From Gillisella terrae (lineage in GTDB: Bacteria > Pseudomonadota > Alphaproteobacteria > Rhizobiales > Rhizobiaceae): DNA of 64,000 nucleotides. Both the position numbers and the translations under genes were made by a program. Shown one piece after another: positions 15,448-24,181 of this stretch (positions are counted from its first letter, which is position 1; each line of letters opens with the position of its first letter). A model generated the notes under the pieces. It worked only from the letters and a program-made list of their open reading frames with translations. It did not search any database and was not told where the DNA came from. The DNA lies in NCBI RefSeq assembly GCF_004801395.1, contig NZ_SSOA01000005.1, forward strand, positions 62,001 to 126,000, in the 5' to 3' direction.

Positions 15448-16992
15448 ATGAGACGCAAATTGGGATTGCTGGCAACGCTGGCATTTGCATTATTGCCGGG
15501 GCTTGCCATGGTGCCGGGGCATGCTGTGGCGCAGGATAAGGGTGGCATTATCAACGTTGCCACTATTGGTGAGCCGCCAACGCTGGACCCCATGGCCTCC
15601 ACCGCCGATCTGGTTGGCATGACCACCCAGCATATTTTTGAAACGCTGTTTACCTTTGATGCCAAGTGGAATGTCATTCCGCTGTTGGCAGAGACCATGC
15701 CCAAAATTAGCGACGATGGCAAAACCTATGACATTGCTTTGCGCAGCGGCGTGAAATTTCATGATGGCACCGTGATGACATCGGCAGATGTGGTTGCCTC
15801 GATTGAGCGCTGGATGGCAATTGCCTCGCGCGGCAAGCAGGTGGCACCGTACATCGATAAAGTGAGTGCTGAAGGCGACAATGCCATTCGCATCACGCTG
15901 AAAAAGCCCTATGCGCCGCTGATGTCGCTGCTGGCGTTTAACAATTCCGCCGCGGTTATCATTCCCAAATCGACCATTGCCGATCCGCTGACCAAATTCA
16001 TTGGCACCGGTCCCTATATGCTGAAAGAGCGCAAGCCCGATCAATATATCCAGCTTGTGCGTTTCGATGGCTATACGCCGCGCAAAGAAGCACCCAATGG
16101 TTTTGGCGGTGCGCGCAAAGCCATTCTGGATGAAATCCGCTTTGTGCCGGTGCCGGATGCAAACACCCGGTTGGAAGGGGCCATTTCCGGCCAGTTCGAT
16201 TATACCGACTCGCTTGCACCCGAAGGTTATGATCGCCTTGAGGGATCAAAGGCGTCCGAGCCGGTGGTTTTGAAGCCCTATGGCGCGCCTGTTTTTGTGA
16301 TGAACACCAAACAGGGCATGATGACCAGCAAAACCTTGCGTCATGCCATTCAGGTGGCCTTGAACCCGGAAGATATGTTGCTGGCCGCCTTTGGCAATCC
16401 AAAATTCTTTGCTGTCGATGGTGCGCTCTATCCTGAGGGCTATGTCTGGCACACCAAGGAAGGCATTCAGCGCTACGGCAGCGGTGATCCGGAAGCGGCC
16501 GCCAAGCTGATGAAGGAAGCGGGCTATGACGGCAAGCCGGTTCGCATTCTCACCAGCCGCCAATATGAATTCCACTACAAGATGGCGCAGGTGGCCGCTG
16601 AATATCTCAAAGCCGCAGGCTTTAAAGTTGATCTGCAAATCTACGATTGGGCAACGCTGACCACGCGTCGTGCTGACCCCGCCCTTTGGGATATTTTCAT
16701 CACCCACGGCCCTTTCCCGCCAGAGCCTGTGCTGAATGGCTGGATGTCAGACAGCTATCCCGGCTGGTGGTCAACACCTGAAAAGACCAAGGCCGTCGAG
16801 CCCTTCATTGCCGAGCCTGATCCGGCCAAGCGCCAGAAGCTTTTCGCCGAAATTCAGAAGGTGTTTTACGAGGATGCACCGGTGTTCAAGGTCGGCGATT
16901 TCAATGCGCTGTCGGCCAAAGCCAAGACACTGGAAGGTTTCCATCCGTCGCCATGGCCTTATTTCTGGAACGTCAGCACCGCCAAGAAATAG
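15448..16992 (+). CDS. ABC transporter substrate-binding protein, family 5 (oligopeptide/DppA type)
   Basis: A 514-residue periplasmic solute-binding protein of the dipeptide/oligopeptide/opine class. The signal peptide MRRKLGLLATLAFALLPGLAMVPGHAVAQ is followed by the family start GGIINVATIGEPPTLDPMASTADLVGMTTQHIFETLF and the block KFHDGTVMTSADVVASIERW. The start has GGGGGACG upstream. A promoter-like TTGACA (15369-15374) with TACTCT 16 bases on lies about 50 bp before the gene. This is the first gene of a cluster that also has the GH1 glycosidase, two permeases and an amidohydrolase, so the ligand is probably a glycosylated or acylated amino compound rather than an ordinary peptide. Confidence 0.93.
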   Translation: MRRKLGLLATLAFALLPGLAMVPGHAVAQDKGGIINVATIGEPPTLDPMASTADLVGMTTQHIFETLFTFDAKWNVIPLLAETMPKISDDGKTYDIALRSGVKFHDGTVMTSADVVASIERWMAIASRGKQVAPYIDKVSAEGDNAIRITLKKPYAPLMSLLAFNNSAAVIIPKSTIADPLTKFIGTGPYMLKERKPDQYIQLVRFDGYTPRKEAPNGFGGARKAILDEIRFVPVPDANTRLEGAISGQFDYTDSLAPEGYDRLEGSKASEPVVLKPYGAPVFVMNTKQGMMTSKTLRHAIQVALNPEDMLLAAFGNPKFFAVDGALYPEGYVWHTKEGIQRYGSGDPEAAAKLMKEAGYDGKPVRILTSRQYEFHYKMAQVAAEYLKAAGFKVDLQIYDWATLTTRRADPALWDIFITHGPFPPEPVLNGWMSDSYPGWWSTPEKTKAVEPFIAEPDPAKRQKLFAEIQKVFYEDAPVFKVGDFNALSAKAKTLEGFHPSPWPYFWNVSTAKK

Positions 16993-17004
16993 CCGCCACG
17001 TCAA

Positions 17005-17038
17005 AGCATCGGACCAAACCTGGTTTCAGTCCGATGCT
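17005..17038. repeat. Intercistronic hairpin between binding protein and glycosidase genes
   Basis: AGCATCGGAC (17005-17014) pairs with GTCCGATGCT (17029-17038), with an inner AAACC/GGTTT stem. It has no T run. Hairpins after binding-protein genes often protect the 5' message and raise its level above the downstream genes. Similar AGCATCGGAC...GTCCGATGCT units are, from memory, common intergenic repeats in Agrobacterium-like genomes. Confidence 0.65.
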
Positions 17039-17077
17039 CTCCGTCTTTGTATTTGCGCTTGAGCGAAGTTGAACATC

Positions 17078-18406
17078 ATGTCGAGATCTTTTCCCTCTGA
17101 TTTTCTCTGGGGTGTGGCGGCGTCTGCCTTTCAAACGGAAGGTGCTGTCCATGCCGATGGCCGTGGCCAAAGCGTGTGGGATGTCTATAGCCACACACCG
17201 GGCCGCACCACCAATGGCGATACGGCGGATATTGCCTGCGACCATTATCACCGCTACCCGGAGGATATCGCCCTGATGCGCGGGCTTGGGGTGAAGGCCT
17301 ATCGGCTGTCCACCGCCTGGCCCCGCATTTTCCCAACCGGCAGCGGCCAGATCAATCAGCGGGGATTGGATTTCTACGACCGTGTTATCGATCTTTGCCT
17401 GCATGAGGGCATAGAGCCGTGGATTTGCCTGCATCATTGGGACATGCCGGTCACGGTTGAAGACAAGGGCGGCTGGCGCAATCGCGATACCGCCAAGATC
17501 TTTGCCGATTACGCTGCCGTTGTCGCCCGCCATTTCGGTGATCGGGTCAAGCGCTTTGCGCCGATCAATGAGCCGAACGTTATTCCGTGGGTGGCCTATA
17601 ATGTCGGGCGTCATGCCCCCGGCAAGCAGGATTATCCCTCCAGTCTTCAGGCCATCCACACACTCAATCTCGCCCACGGCTACACCGTCTCGGCAGTGCG
17701 CGCAGAAGCGCCGCAAGCGGAAGTGGGCAATATCGTCTCACTGGGACCAGTGCGTCCCCATTATGATGATGCCGCCCATGAAGAGGCGAGGATTTTGGGC
17801 GCTTGCCTGTGGCGCAGAGTGATGGTCGATCCGCTGTGGCTTGGCACCTATCCAGAGCCGATTGCAAAGGACATGGAGCCCTATATTCAGCAAGATGATA
17901 TGGCCGCGATTTCTCAGAAAATGGATTTCTTCGGGCTTAATCACTACAATCCCGTGTTTGTTGGCCCCAATAAAAACACCACATTTGGTGTTGCTGAAAC
18001 AGCCCCACCCACTGGCATGGGGCCGCTCACCGACGTCAATTGGGTGGTCGATCCGGCGGCCTTTCTGGAACAAATCCGCGATACCAGCGCGCGTTATGGC
18101 AAGCCGACGATTTACATCACCGAAAACGGGGCATCCTATCCCGATGCGCTTGGCCCCGACCGCCGCGTGATCGACAATGACCGCATTGCCTATTTCAACG
18201 GCTATCTCAATGCGCTTTTGGATGCGCTGGATGAAGGCCATGATATTCGCGGCTATTTTGCTTGGTCGCTGATGGATAATTTTGAATGGGGCCGGGGCTA
18301 TTCCAAGCGTTTCGGGCTGGTCTATGTCGATTATCCCACCCTTCAGCGCATTCCCAAACAGTCCTATCATTGGCTGAGCGAAGTGATCAAAGCCAATGCC
18401 GTTTGA
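17078..18406 (+). CDS. Glycoside hydrolase family 1 (beta-glucosidase-like)
   Basis: The 442-residue protein has the full GH1 pattern: N-terminal FLWGVAASAFQTEGA with the substrate-binding Gln19, LHHWDMP, the acid/base motif INEPN (Glu165), NHYNP, the nucleophile motif YITENGA (Glu349) and WSLMDNFEWGRGYSKRFGLVYVD at the C-terminus. There is no signal peptide, so it acts in the cytoplasm on a beta-glycoside after import. I chose the ATG at 17078; an in-frame TTG three codons upstream is less likely. Embedding inside a peptide-type ABC operon with amidohydrolase and PLP-enzyme genes suggests that the imported compound carries a sugar. Both catalytic glutamates are present, so it is probably a true O-glycosidase rather than a myrosinase. 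Confidence 0.94.
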   Translation: MSRSFPSDFLWGVAASAFQTEGAVHADGRGQSVWDVYSHTPGRTTNGDTADIACDHYHRYPEDIALMRGLGVKAYRLSTAWPRIFPTGSGQINQRGLDFYDRVIDLCLHEGIEPWICLHHWDMPVTVEDKGGWRNRDTAKIFADYAAVVARHFGDRVKRFAPINEPNVIPWVAYNVGRHAPGKQDYPSSLQAIHTLNLAHGYTVSAVRAEAPQAEVGNIVSLGPVRPHYDDAAHEEARILGACLWRRVMVDPLWLGTYPEPIAKDMEPYIQQDDMAAISQKMDFFGLNHYNPVFVGPNKNTTFGVAETAPPTGMGPLTDVNWVVDPAAFLEQIRDTSARYGKPTIYITENGASYPDALGPDRRVIDNDRIAYFNGYLNALLDALDEGHDIRGYFAWSLMDNFEWGRGYSKRFGLVYVDYPTLQRIPKQSYHWLSEVIKANAV

Positions 18407-18448
18407 TCTCATGTCGCTCCCTGCCCGCCAATTGCAAGAGGGCCAATT

Positions 18449-19390
18449 ATGATCAGCTATATCCTCAAGCGCATCCTCGGCATGATCGTGGTGATGTTTC
18501 TGGTGGTGACGATTGTTTTCATCATTGTGCGCGTCACACCGGGTGATCCGGCTGCCGTCATGCTGGGGCCAGATGCCTCCGCCCAAGACATTGCCGATCT
18601 GCGATCACGGCTTGGCCTCGATCAATCCCTGATCAGCCAATATGTCCTCTATATCGGTGCATTGTTGCAAGGCAATCTTGGTCAATCGATTTTTCTCGAC
18701 ATGCCGGTGGGGCAAGCCCTGATGCAACGGGCAGAACCTACCTTTTTCCTCACCGTGTTTTCGCTGCTGATTGCTTGTGTTTTGGCTCTGCCGATTGGCA
18801 TTTATGCCGCCTATCGGCGCGGATCCTTGATTGATCAGGCGGCAACAACCATCGCGATGCTGGCGGCAAGCGTGCCCAGCTTCTGGCTTGGGTTGATCCT
18901 CATGCAGTTTTTTGCCGTGAAATTGCATCTGTTTCCAGTGTCCGGCTATGGCGGTCCGGGGGCCAGCTTTACGGATCGTATGTATCACCTGACCTTGCCG
19001 GCTTTCGCACTGGGGCTGGTGTCGTCATCGCTGATTTTGCGCTTTACCCGTGCCTCCATGCTGGATGTGCTGGGCGACGATTTTGTGCGTACCGCAAGGG
19101 CCAAAGGCCTGATGGAACGGCGCGTGGTGCTGCGCCATGCGCTGAAAAATGCGCTGATCCCGATTTTGACCGTGGTTGGTCTGACGGCGGCGGTGCTGAT
19201 TTCCGGTGCGGTTGTCACCGAGACCGTGTTTGGTCTGCCGGGCATTGGCAGTTTGGTGGTATCGGCGGTTTTGCGCCGCGATTATCCGGTGATTCAAGGC
19301 GCACTTTTGGTGATTGCCGGTCTCTATGTGCTGGTGAATTTCGCAATCGACATGCTCTATCTGCTGATTGATCCGAGGGTACGTTACTGA
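18449..19390 (+). CDS. ABC transporter permease, DppB/OppB type
   Basis: A 313-residue inner-membrane permease starting MISYILKRILGMIVVMFLVVTIVFIIVRVTPGDPAAVML, the standard start of DppB/OppB proteins. The EAA loop is visible as DDFVRTARAKGLMERRVVLRHALKNALIPILTVVGL, and the C-terminus ends DMLYLLIDPRVRY as is usual. It follows the glycosidase gene by 42 bp and its stop overlaps the start of the second permease gene by one base, so both are translated together. Confidence 0.94.
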   Translation: MISYILKRILGMIVVMFLVVTIVFIIVRVTPGDPAAVMLGPDASAQDIADLRSRLGLDQSLISQYVLYIGALLQGNLGQSIFLDMPVGQALMQRAEPTFFLTVFSLLIACVLALPIGIYAAYRRGSLIDQAATTIAMLAASVPSFWLGLILMQFFAVKLHLFPVSGYGGPGASFTDRMYHLTLPAFALGLVSSSLILRFTRASMLDVLGDDFVRTARAKGLMERRVVLRHALKNALIPILTVVGLTAAVLISGAVVTETVFGLPGIGSLVVSAVLRRDYPVIQGALLVIAGLYVLVNFAIDMLYLLIDPRVRY

Positions 19391-20274
19391 TGAGCCAGCC
19401 CCTATCTTCAGAGACCATCGCACCCCGCAATGAGACCGAGACAAGACGTTTCTTGCGCCGCTTTTTACGCCGTAAGACCGTCGCAATCGGGCTTGGTATT
19501 TTGACCATCTTCGTGCTTTTGGCCGTGCTGGCACCGTGGATTGCGCCGTATTCGCCCTACAAACTCTCCATCATCAACCGGTTGAAGCCGCCAAGTGATG
19601 TTCATTGGTTTGGCACCGACGAATTCGGGCGCGACGTGTTTTCCCGCACCATTTATGCGGGCCGCCTGTCTTTGTTGGTCGGGGCGTCCGTGGTTGTGCT
19701 GTCCACACTGATTGGTGTGACGCTTGGCCTGCTGGCGGGCTTTTTCCAAAAGCTGGATGCGCCCATTGCCCGCCTGATAGATGCGATGATGGCCTTTCCC
19801 GATATTCTTCTGGCCATTGCGCTGGTAGCGGCCCTTGGTCCTTCGCTCACCACTGTGATTATTGCGCTGTCGGTGGTCTATGCGCCAAGGCTTGCGCGCA
19901 TTGTCAGAGGCTCAACGCTGGTCATTCGCGAGCTTCCCTATATTGAAGCGGCCAGAGCGCTTGGGATTTCGACCACGCATATCATGCTGCGGCACGTGCT
20001 TCTCAATCTCATCTCGCCCATTCTGGTGCAGGCAACATTCCTGTTTGCCTCCGCCATGCTGGCCGAGGCCGGTCTGTCCTTCCTCGGTGTTGGTGTCAGC
20101 CCCGAAATCCCAACCTGGGGCACGATGATTTCCAGCGGTCGGCAATATGTCGATCAGGCCGACTGGATGACGCTGTTTCCCGGCTTTGCCATCATTCTTT
20201 CCGTCATGTCTTTGCAGATCGTCGGCGACGGCCTGCGCGATATGCTCGATCCCAGACTGCAAAAGGATATTTGA
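19390..20274 (+). CDS. ABC transporter permease, DppC/OppC type
   Basis: The 294-residue partner permease of the DppC/OppC class. It has a polar N-terminal extension (about 35 residues), the first helix with LAVLAPWIAPYSPY, the conserved HWFGTDEFGRDVFSRTIYAGRLSL, the EAA loop LPYIEAARALGISTTHIMLRHVLLNLISPI, and the C-terminal block SFLGVGVSPEIPTWGTMISSGR ending in DGLRDMLDPRLQKDI. The ATG overlaps the preceding stop (TGATG). The amidohydrolase gene starts two bases after its stop. Confidence 0.94.
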   Translation: MSQPLSSETIAPRNETETRRFLRRFLRRKTVAIGLGILTIFVLLAVLAPWIAPYSPYKLSIINRLKPPSDVHWFGTDEFGRDVFSRTIYAGRLSLLVGASVVVLSTLIGVTLGLLAGFFQKLDAPIARLIDAMMAFPDILLAIALVAALGPSLTTVIIALSVVYAPRLARIVRGSTLVIRELPYIEAARALGISTTHIMLRHVLLNLISPILVQATFLFASAMLAEAGLSFLGVGVSPEIPTWGTMISSGRQYVDQADWMTLFPGFAIILSVMSLQIVGDGLRDMLDPRLQKDI

Positions 20275-20276
20275 TC

Positions 20277-21479
20277 ATGCCAAATGGCCTGACACCGCTG
20301 CTTTTGAAAAACATCCGTCCCATGGCCTTTGGCGCGGATACGCCCACCACCGCCATCGATATTCTGATTGGTGCGGACGGCACAATCACCAAGCTTGGCC
20401 CGGAGCTTGCTATCACGGAAGATGTTGAGGTGATTGACGGCAAAGGCGCATGGATTTCACCCGGCTGGGTCGATCTGCATGTGCATATCTGGCATGGCGG
20501 TACGGATATTTCGATCCGTCCATCCGAATGCGGGGCCGAGCGTGGCGTGACCACGCTGGTGGATGCAGGCTCGGCAGGCGAAGCCAATTTTCATGGCTTT
20601 CGCGAATATATCATTGAGCCATCGCGCGAGCGGATCAAGGCGTTTTTGAACCTTGGCTCCATTGGTCTTGTGGCCTGCAACCGGGTGCCGGAGCTGCGCG
20701 ACATCAAGGATATTGACCTTGATCGCATTCTGGAATGCTATGCCGAAAACAGCGAGCATATCGTTGGCCTCAAGGTGCGGGCAAGCCATGTGATCACCGG
20801 GTCTTGGGGCGTGACCCCGGTCAAGCTTGGCAAGAAAATCGCCAAAATCCTGAAAATTCCAATGATGGTGCATGTGGGTGAGCCACCGGCTCTCTACGAT
20901 GAAGTGCTGGAGATTTTGGGTCCCGGCGACGTTGTCACCCATTGTTTCAACGGCAAGGCGGGGTCGAGCATTATGGAGGATGAAGACCTCTATAATCTGG
21001 CTGAGCGCTGCGCAGGCGAGGGCATCCGGCTGGATATTGGCCATGGCGGAGCATCCTTCTCGTTCAAGGTGGCGGAAGCCGCCATCAAGCGCGGCTTGCT
21101 GCCCTATTCCATTTCCACCGACCTGCATGGGCATTCAATGAACTTCCCGGTCTGGGATCTGGCCACCACCATGTCCAAGCTGCTCTCCGTTGGCATGCCG
21201 TTTGACAAGGTGGTTGAGGCCGTCACCCACGCGCCAGCCTCCGTTATTCGGCTTTCGATGCAGGACAGGCTGGCGGTGGGTGCGCGTGCCGATTTTACCA
21301 TTTTCGATCTGGTCGATTCTGATCTGGAAGCAACCGATTCCAATGGGGATGTCTCGCGCCTGACCAAACTGTTTGAGCCACGCCATGCGGTGATTGGCCG
21401 CGAAGCCATTGCCGCCAGCCGCTATATTCCGCGTGCGCGAAAACTGGTGCGCCACAGCCATGGCTATTCCTGGCGCTGA
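20277..21479 (+). CDS. Amidohydrolase-superfamily metalloenzyme (COG3964 deacetylase/esterase type)
   Basis: A 400-residue amidohydrolase. Likely metal ligands are visible: HVH (His68, His70) in GWVDLHVHIWHGG, the bridging lysine in GLKVRASH (Lys166), His199 in MMVHVGEPP, His222 in VVTHCFNG and Asp282 in STDLHGH. The sequence fits COG3964 proteins often misnamed dihydroorotases. Members such as Agrobacterium Atu3266 were, as I recall, shown to hydrolyse acetyl-(R)-mandelate-like esters, with natural substrates unknown, and they commonly sit beside a SelA-like PLP enzyme as here. It would act in the cytoplasm on the imported compound, removing an acyl group or opening an amide. ATG at 20277 is two bases after the permease stop. 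Confidence 0.9.
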   Translation: MPNGLTPLLLKNIRPMAFGADTPTTAIDILIGADGTITKLGPELAITEDVEVIDGKGAWISPGWVDLHVHIWHGGTDISIRPSECGAERGVTTLVDAGSAGEANFHGFREYIIEPSRERIKAFLNLGSIGLVACNRVPELRDIKDIDLDRILECYAENSEHIVGLKVRASHVITGSWGVTPVKLGKKIAKILKIPMMVHVGEPPALYDEVLEILGPGDVVTHCFNGKAGSSIMEDEDLYNLAERCAGEGIRLDIGHGGASFSFKVAEAAIKRGLLPYSISTDLHGHSMNFPVWDLATTMSKLLSVGMPFDKVVEAVTHAPASVIRLSMQDRLAVGARADFTIFDLVDSDLEATDSNGDVSRLTKLFEPRHAVIGREAIAASRYIPRARKLVRHSHGYSWR

Positions 21480-21526
21480 ACACACGATCAAAAAATACAT
21501 TTCACGAGATCAGAATTGGAAACCGC

Positions 21527-22024
21527 GTGAGCAAGACTTCGATTTCAACCCATGACCTCTCACAATCACCTTATGAGCGGCTGGCGGCTTTGGGCATTGC
21601 TCTGCCACCTTCGCCGCCGCCGGTTGCCAACTTTGTCACCCATGTGCGCGAGGGCAGTCTGCTGTTTCTATCAGGGCAGGGGCCGCGTGAAGCCGATGGC
21701 TTTCTCTACTCCGGCAAGGTGGGCAATGACGTTGGAATAGACGATGCCTATCGCCATGCGCGCTTGACCGGCATCAACCTGATTGCCGTGATGCATGATG
21801 CGCTGGGCGATCTTGCGCGGGTGCGCAAGGTTGTCAAACTGCTGGGCATGGTCAATGCCACGCCGGAGTTTCGCGATCACCCGCAGGTGATTAATGGTTG
21901 TTCGGACCTGTTTATGCAGGTGTTTGGGCCTGCCGGTGAGCACGCCCGCTCCGCCGTTGGCTTTGGCTCCCTGCCGGGCAATATCACCGTTGAGATTGAA
22001 GCCATCGTGGCGCTGCACGAATGA
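21527..22024 (+). CDS. RidA-family protein (YjgF/YER057c), enamine/imine deaminase-like
   Basis: A 165-residue RidA-type protein, longer than archetypal RidA by an N-terminal extension of about 30 residues. It has the fold landmarks GSLLFLSGQGPREADG, VRKVVKLLGMVNATPEF and GFGSLPGNITVEIEAIVAL. The usual catalytic arginine of archetypal RidA (in CTIVRV-type contexts) is not obvious, so it belongs to a divergent subfamily. RidA proteins hydrolyse reactive enamines and imines released by PLP-dependent dehydratases, which fits the SelA-like PLP enzyme of this cluster. The start is a GTG at 21527 with a weak ribosome-binding site. Confidence 0.85.
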   Translation: MSKTSISTHDLSQSPYERLAALGIALPPSPPPVANFVTHVREGSLLFLSGQGPREADGFLYSGKVGNDVGIDDAYRHARLTGINLIAVMHDALGDLARVRKVVKLLGMVNATPEFRDHPQVINGCSDLFMQVFGPAGEHARSAVGFGSLPGNITVEIEAIVALHE

Positions 22025-22035
22025 CGAAAACCTTT

Positions 22036-22872
22036 TCAGTGGCTGCGCCAGCCCATGCGCTTTTCAATCCGCTCTGCCGAGGCCTGCACATGGCCCGCAT
22101 AGGGGTTGCCTTCAGAAAAGGCTTTCTGCTCCGGCAAGACAATCGAGATGGTGGCCACACAGGCACCGTCGCGGTCGCAAATCGGCGAGGCAATGCAGGC
22201 AACCGCATAATCGGACTCACCCGCCTGAATAGACAAGCGATTCTGAAACGCTTGGGCGGCCGCATTGGACAGCGTTTGCGCATCAATCTCGGCACGGCCG
22301 GTTGGCGAGGAGCGGGCGCAATGGCGGAAAAGCTCCAGACGGTCTTTCTCATTCAGATGACCCACCAGCAGGCGGCCAGAAGCGGTCCAGTTGAGCGGAA
22401 CACGGGTGCCAACGCGCGAGGCGACCTGAAAATGGCTTGGCCCTTCGGCCATGGCCAGAACCAGCATATGATCGTTGTCGCGCCCGCACAGCTGCACGGT
22501 TTCTCCCGCTTCGCGGCACAGATCATGCATTTCCTGCGTGGCAATACCGATGAAATCGAGCGAGCGAGAATAGGCAAGGCCGTAATGATAGAGCCGCGGC
22601 CCAAGCCAGATGGCACCATCGCCATCGCGGGTCAGCATGTTCTTATCCACCAGATCATCAATAATGGTGTAAATGGTGGAGAGTGGCGCACCAACCGCCT
22701 TGGCAATCGCATAAGGCCCCACGGGCGCGCCGGTGTTGTAAAGGTGATCCAGCACCTGCAAGGCGCGGTCCATGCCGCTGACCCGCGAGCGCCGCTCAGG
22801 TGTCGCAGTTTGCGCAACCGGCTGGCTATTATTTGGCAATTGTGCCGCACTTGCTTTGGTCGTCATCGACAT
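22036..22872 (-). CDS. IclR-family transcriptional regulator of the glycoside/amino-compound cluster
   Basis: A 278-residue IclR protein. A variable 38-residue N-terminus precedes the winged helix-turn-helix (VSGMDRALQVLDHLYNTGAPVGPYAIAKAVGAPLSTIYTIIDDLVDKNMLTRDGDGAIWLGPRL), followed by the GAF-like effector domain (GIATQEMHDLCREAGETVQLC...ASGRLLVGHL...YAVACIASPICDRDGACVATISIVLP). I chose the ATG at 22872, preceded by GAAGGAT. It is transcribed against the flanking genes, convergent with the ridA-like gene and divergent from the PLP-enzyme gene, so it likely represses both halves of the cluster. A perfect 10-bp palindrome CATTATAATG at 22899-22908 is a candidate operator. Confidence 0.9.
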   Translation of the reverse strand: MSMTTKASAAQLPNNSQPVAQTATPERRSRVSGMDRALQVLDHLYNTGAPVGPYAIAKAVGAPLSTIYTIIDDLVDKNMLTRDGDGAIWLGPRLYHYGLAYSRSLDFIGIATQEMHDLCREAGETVQLCGRDNDHMLVLAMAEGPSHFQVASRVGTRVPLNWTASGRLLVGHLNEKDRLELFRHCARSSPTGRAEIDAQTLSNAAAQAFQNRLSIQAGESDYAVACIASPICDRDGACVATISIVLPEQKAFSEGNPYAGHVQASAERIEKRMGWRSH

Positions 22873-22898
22873 ATCCTTCACCGAATGGCTGCCTATTA

Positions 22899-22908
22899 CA
22901 TTATAATG
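22899..22908. promoter_or_regulatory. Palindrome in the iclR/PLP-enzyme gap, candidate IclR operator
   Basis: CATTATAATG is perfectly symmetric and lies 27 bp upstream of the iclR start and 56 bp upstream of the PLP-enzyme start, within a gap of only about 90 bp that must contain both promoters. Short palindromes arise easily by chance, so this is tentative. Confidence 0.35.
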
Positions 22909-22963
22909 GCATAGCTGTCGATTGTAGAATTCAGGGGCTTTGCCCATAAAAATGGAAACGCAG

Positions 22964-24160
22964 ATGACAAACGATATTCGAGTAGAAAATGGTCTACGCC
23001 CGGTGATCAATGTGTCTGGCACCATGACCAGCCTTGGTGCATCCATTGTGGTGCCGGAGGCCATTGCCGCCATGACAGCCATTTTGCCGCAATTTGTGGA
23101 AATGAACGATCTTCAGCGCAAGGCCAGCGCCATCATTGCCCGGCTGACCGGGGCCGAGGCTGGCTTTGTCACCGCATCCTGTGCCGCTGGCCTCAGTCTT
23201 GCCGTGGCTGGCACCATCACCGGCCCCAATCTTCTGGCCATTGAAAAGCTGCCCGATGTGACCACGCCCAAGAACGAAGTTCTGGTGCAAATGGGCCATC
23301 TGGTTGATTATGGCGCACCGGTTGAGCAATCGATCCGCATCGCAGGTGGCAAAGTCGTGGTGCTGGGGCAGGCAACCTCTGCCCATCGCTACCATATGGA
23401 AAACGCCATCACTGAAAACACAGCCGCTGCCGTCTATGTCGTCTCCCATCATGTGGTGCATTACGGTCTTTTGCATTTGATGGAATTTGTCGAGATTGCC
23501 CATGCGCGCGGTGTGCCGTTGATTGTCGATGCCGCCTCCGAGTATGATCTGCGGACTTTCCTCGATCAGGGGGCCGACATTGTTGTCTACTCCGGCCATA
23601 AGTTTCTGGGCGGTCCAACATCTGGCATTGTGGCCGGGCGAAAAGATCTGGTGCGCCACGCCTATCTGCAAAACAAAGGCATTGGCCGGGGCATGAAGGT
23701 GGGCAAGGAAAGCATCTTTGGCGTCATGGCGGCGCTGGAGGCGTGGGAAAAGCGTGACCACGCTGCGGTGCGGGCGCGTGAAACCGGCTACCTGCACCTC
23801 TGGAAAGAGGCGCTGGACGGTCGCCCCGGTGTCACCGCGCTGATTGAGCCAGACCCGACCAAAAACCCGCTGGATCGCTTACGGGTGATCTTGTCCGCGC
23901 AAGAAGCACACATCAGCGCCTATGATCTGGCCGGAGCACTGGCGCGCGGCACACCTCCGATCATCGTGCGTGATCATGAGGCCGAGCATCATTATTTCTA
24001 TCTCGATCCCTGCAATTTGCATCCGGGGCAGGAGCTCATTGTGCGCCAGCGCCTGATCGAAGAACTGGAGAAAGCACAGGCCTCCAACGAGGTGCTGGAC
24101 ACCCCGCACGAGGAATGGGGCCGCCATCGCTTTGATGCCCTGCTGCGCTGGCCTGACTGA
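22964..24160 (+). CDS. SelA/DgaE-like PLP-dependent lyase
   Basis: A 398-residue fold-type I PLP enzyme of the SelA-related group, which includes D-glucosaminate-6-phosphate ammonia-lyase (DgaE) and related enzymes found beside COG3964 amidohydrolases. The PLP lysine is Lys213 in [15 protein letters not shown], the PLP-ring aspartate Asp189 in [11 protein letters not shown], and the start [21 protein letters not shown] is characteristic. Length matches DgaE rather than true selenocysteine synthase. It probably carries out an alpha,beta-elimination of ammonia or water from a hydroxylated D-amino compound, giving an enamine that the RidA-like protein can clear. ATG at 22964 has GGA seven bases upstream; an in-frame ATG at 22952 is an alternative. 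Confidence 0.88.
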   Translation: MTNDIRVENGLRPVINVSGTMTSLGASIVVPEAIAAMTAILPQFVEMNDLQRKASAIIARLTGAEAGFVTASCAAGLSLAVAGTITGPNLLAIEKLPDVTTPKNEVLVQMGHLVDYGAPVEQSIRIAGGKVVVLGQATSAHRYHMENAITENTAAAVYVVSHHVVHYGLLHLMEFVEIAHARGVPLIVDAASEYDLRTFLDQGADIVVYSGHKFLGGPTSGIVAGRKDLVRHAYLQNKGIGRGMKVGKESIFGVMAALEAWEKRDHAAVRARETGYLHLWKEALDGRPGVTALIEPDPTKNPLDRLRVILSAQEAHISAYDLAGALARGTPPIIVRDHEAEHHYFYLDPCNLHPGQELIVRQRLIEELEKAQASNEVLDTPHEEWGRHRFDALLRWPD

Positions 24161-24181
24161 TCTTATCGAAAGAGGTGTTCC

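Noticed and set aside
17078..18406. GH1 enzyme considered as a myrosinase for glucosinolates
   Set aside because: The acid/base glutamate of NEP is present, whereas plant myrosinases replace it with glutamine; ordinary O-glycosidase is more likely.
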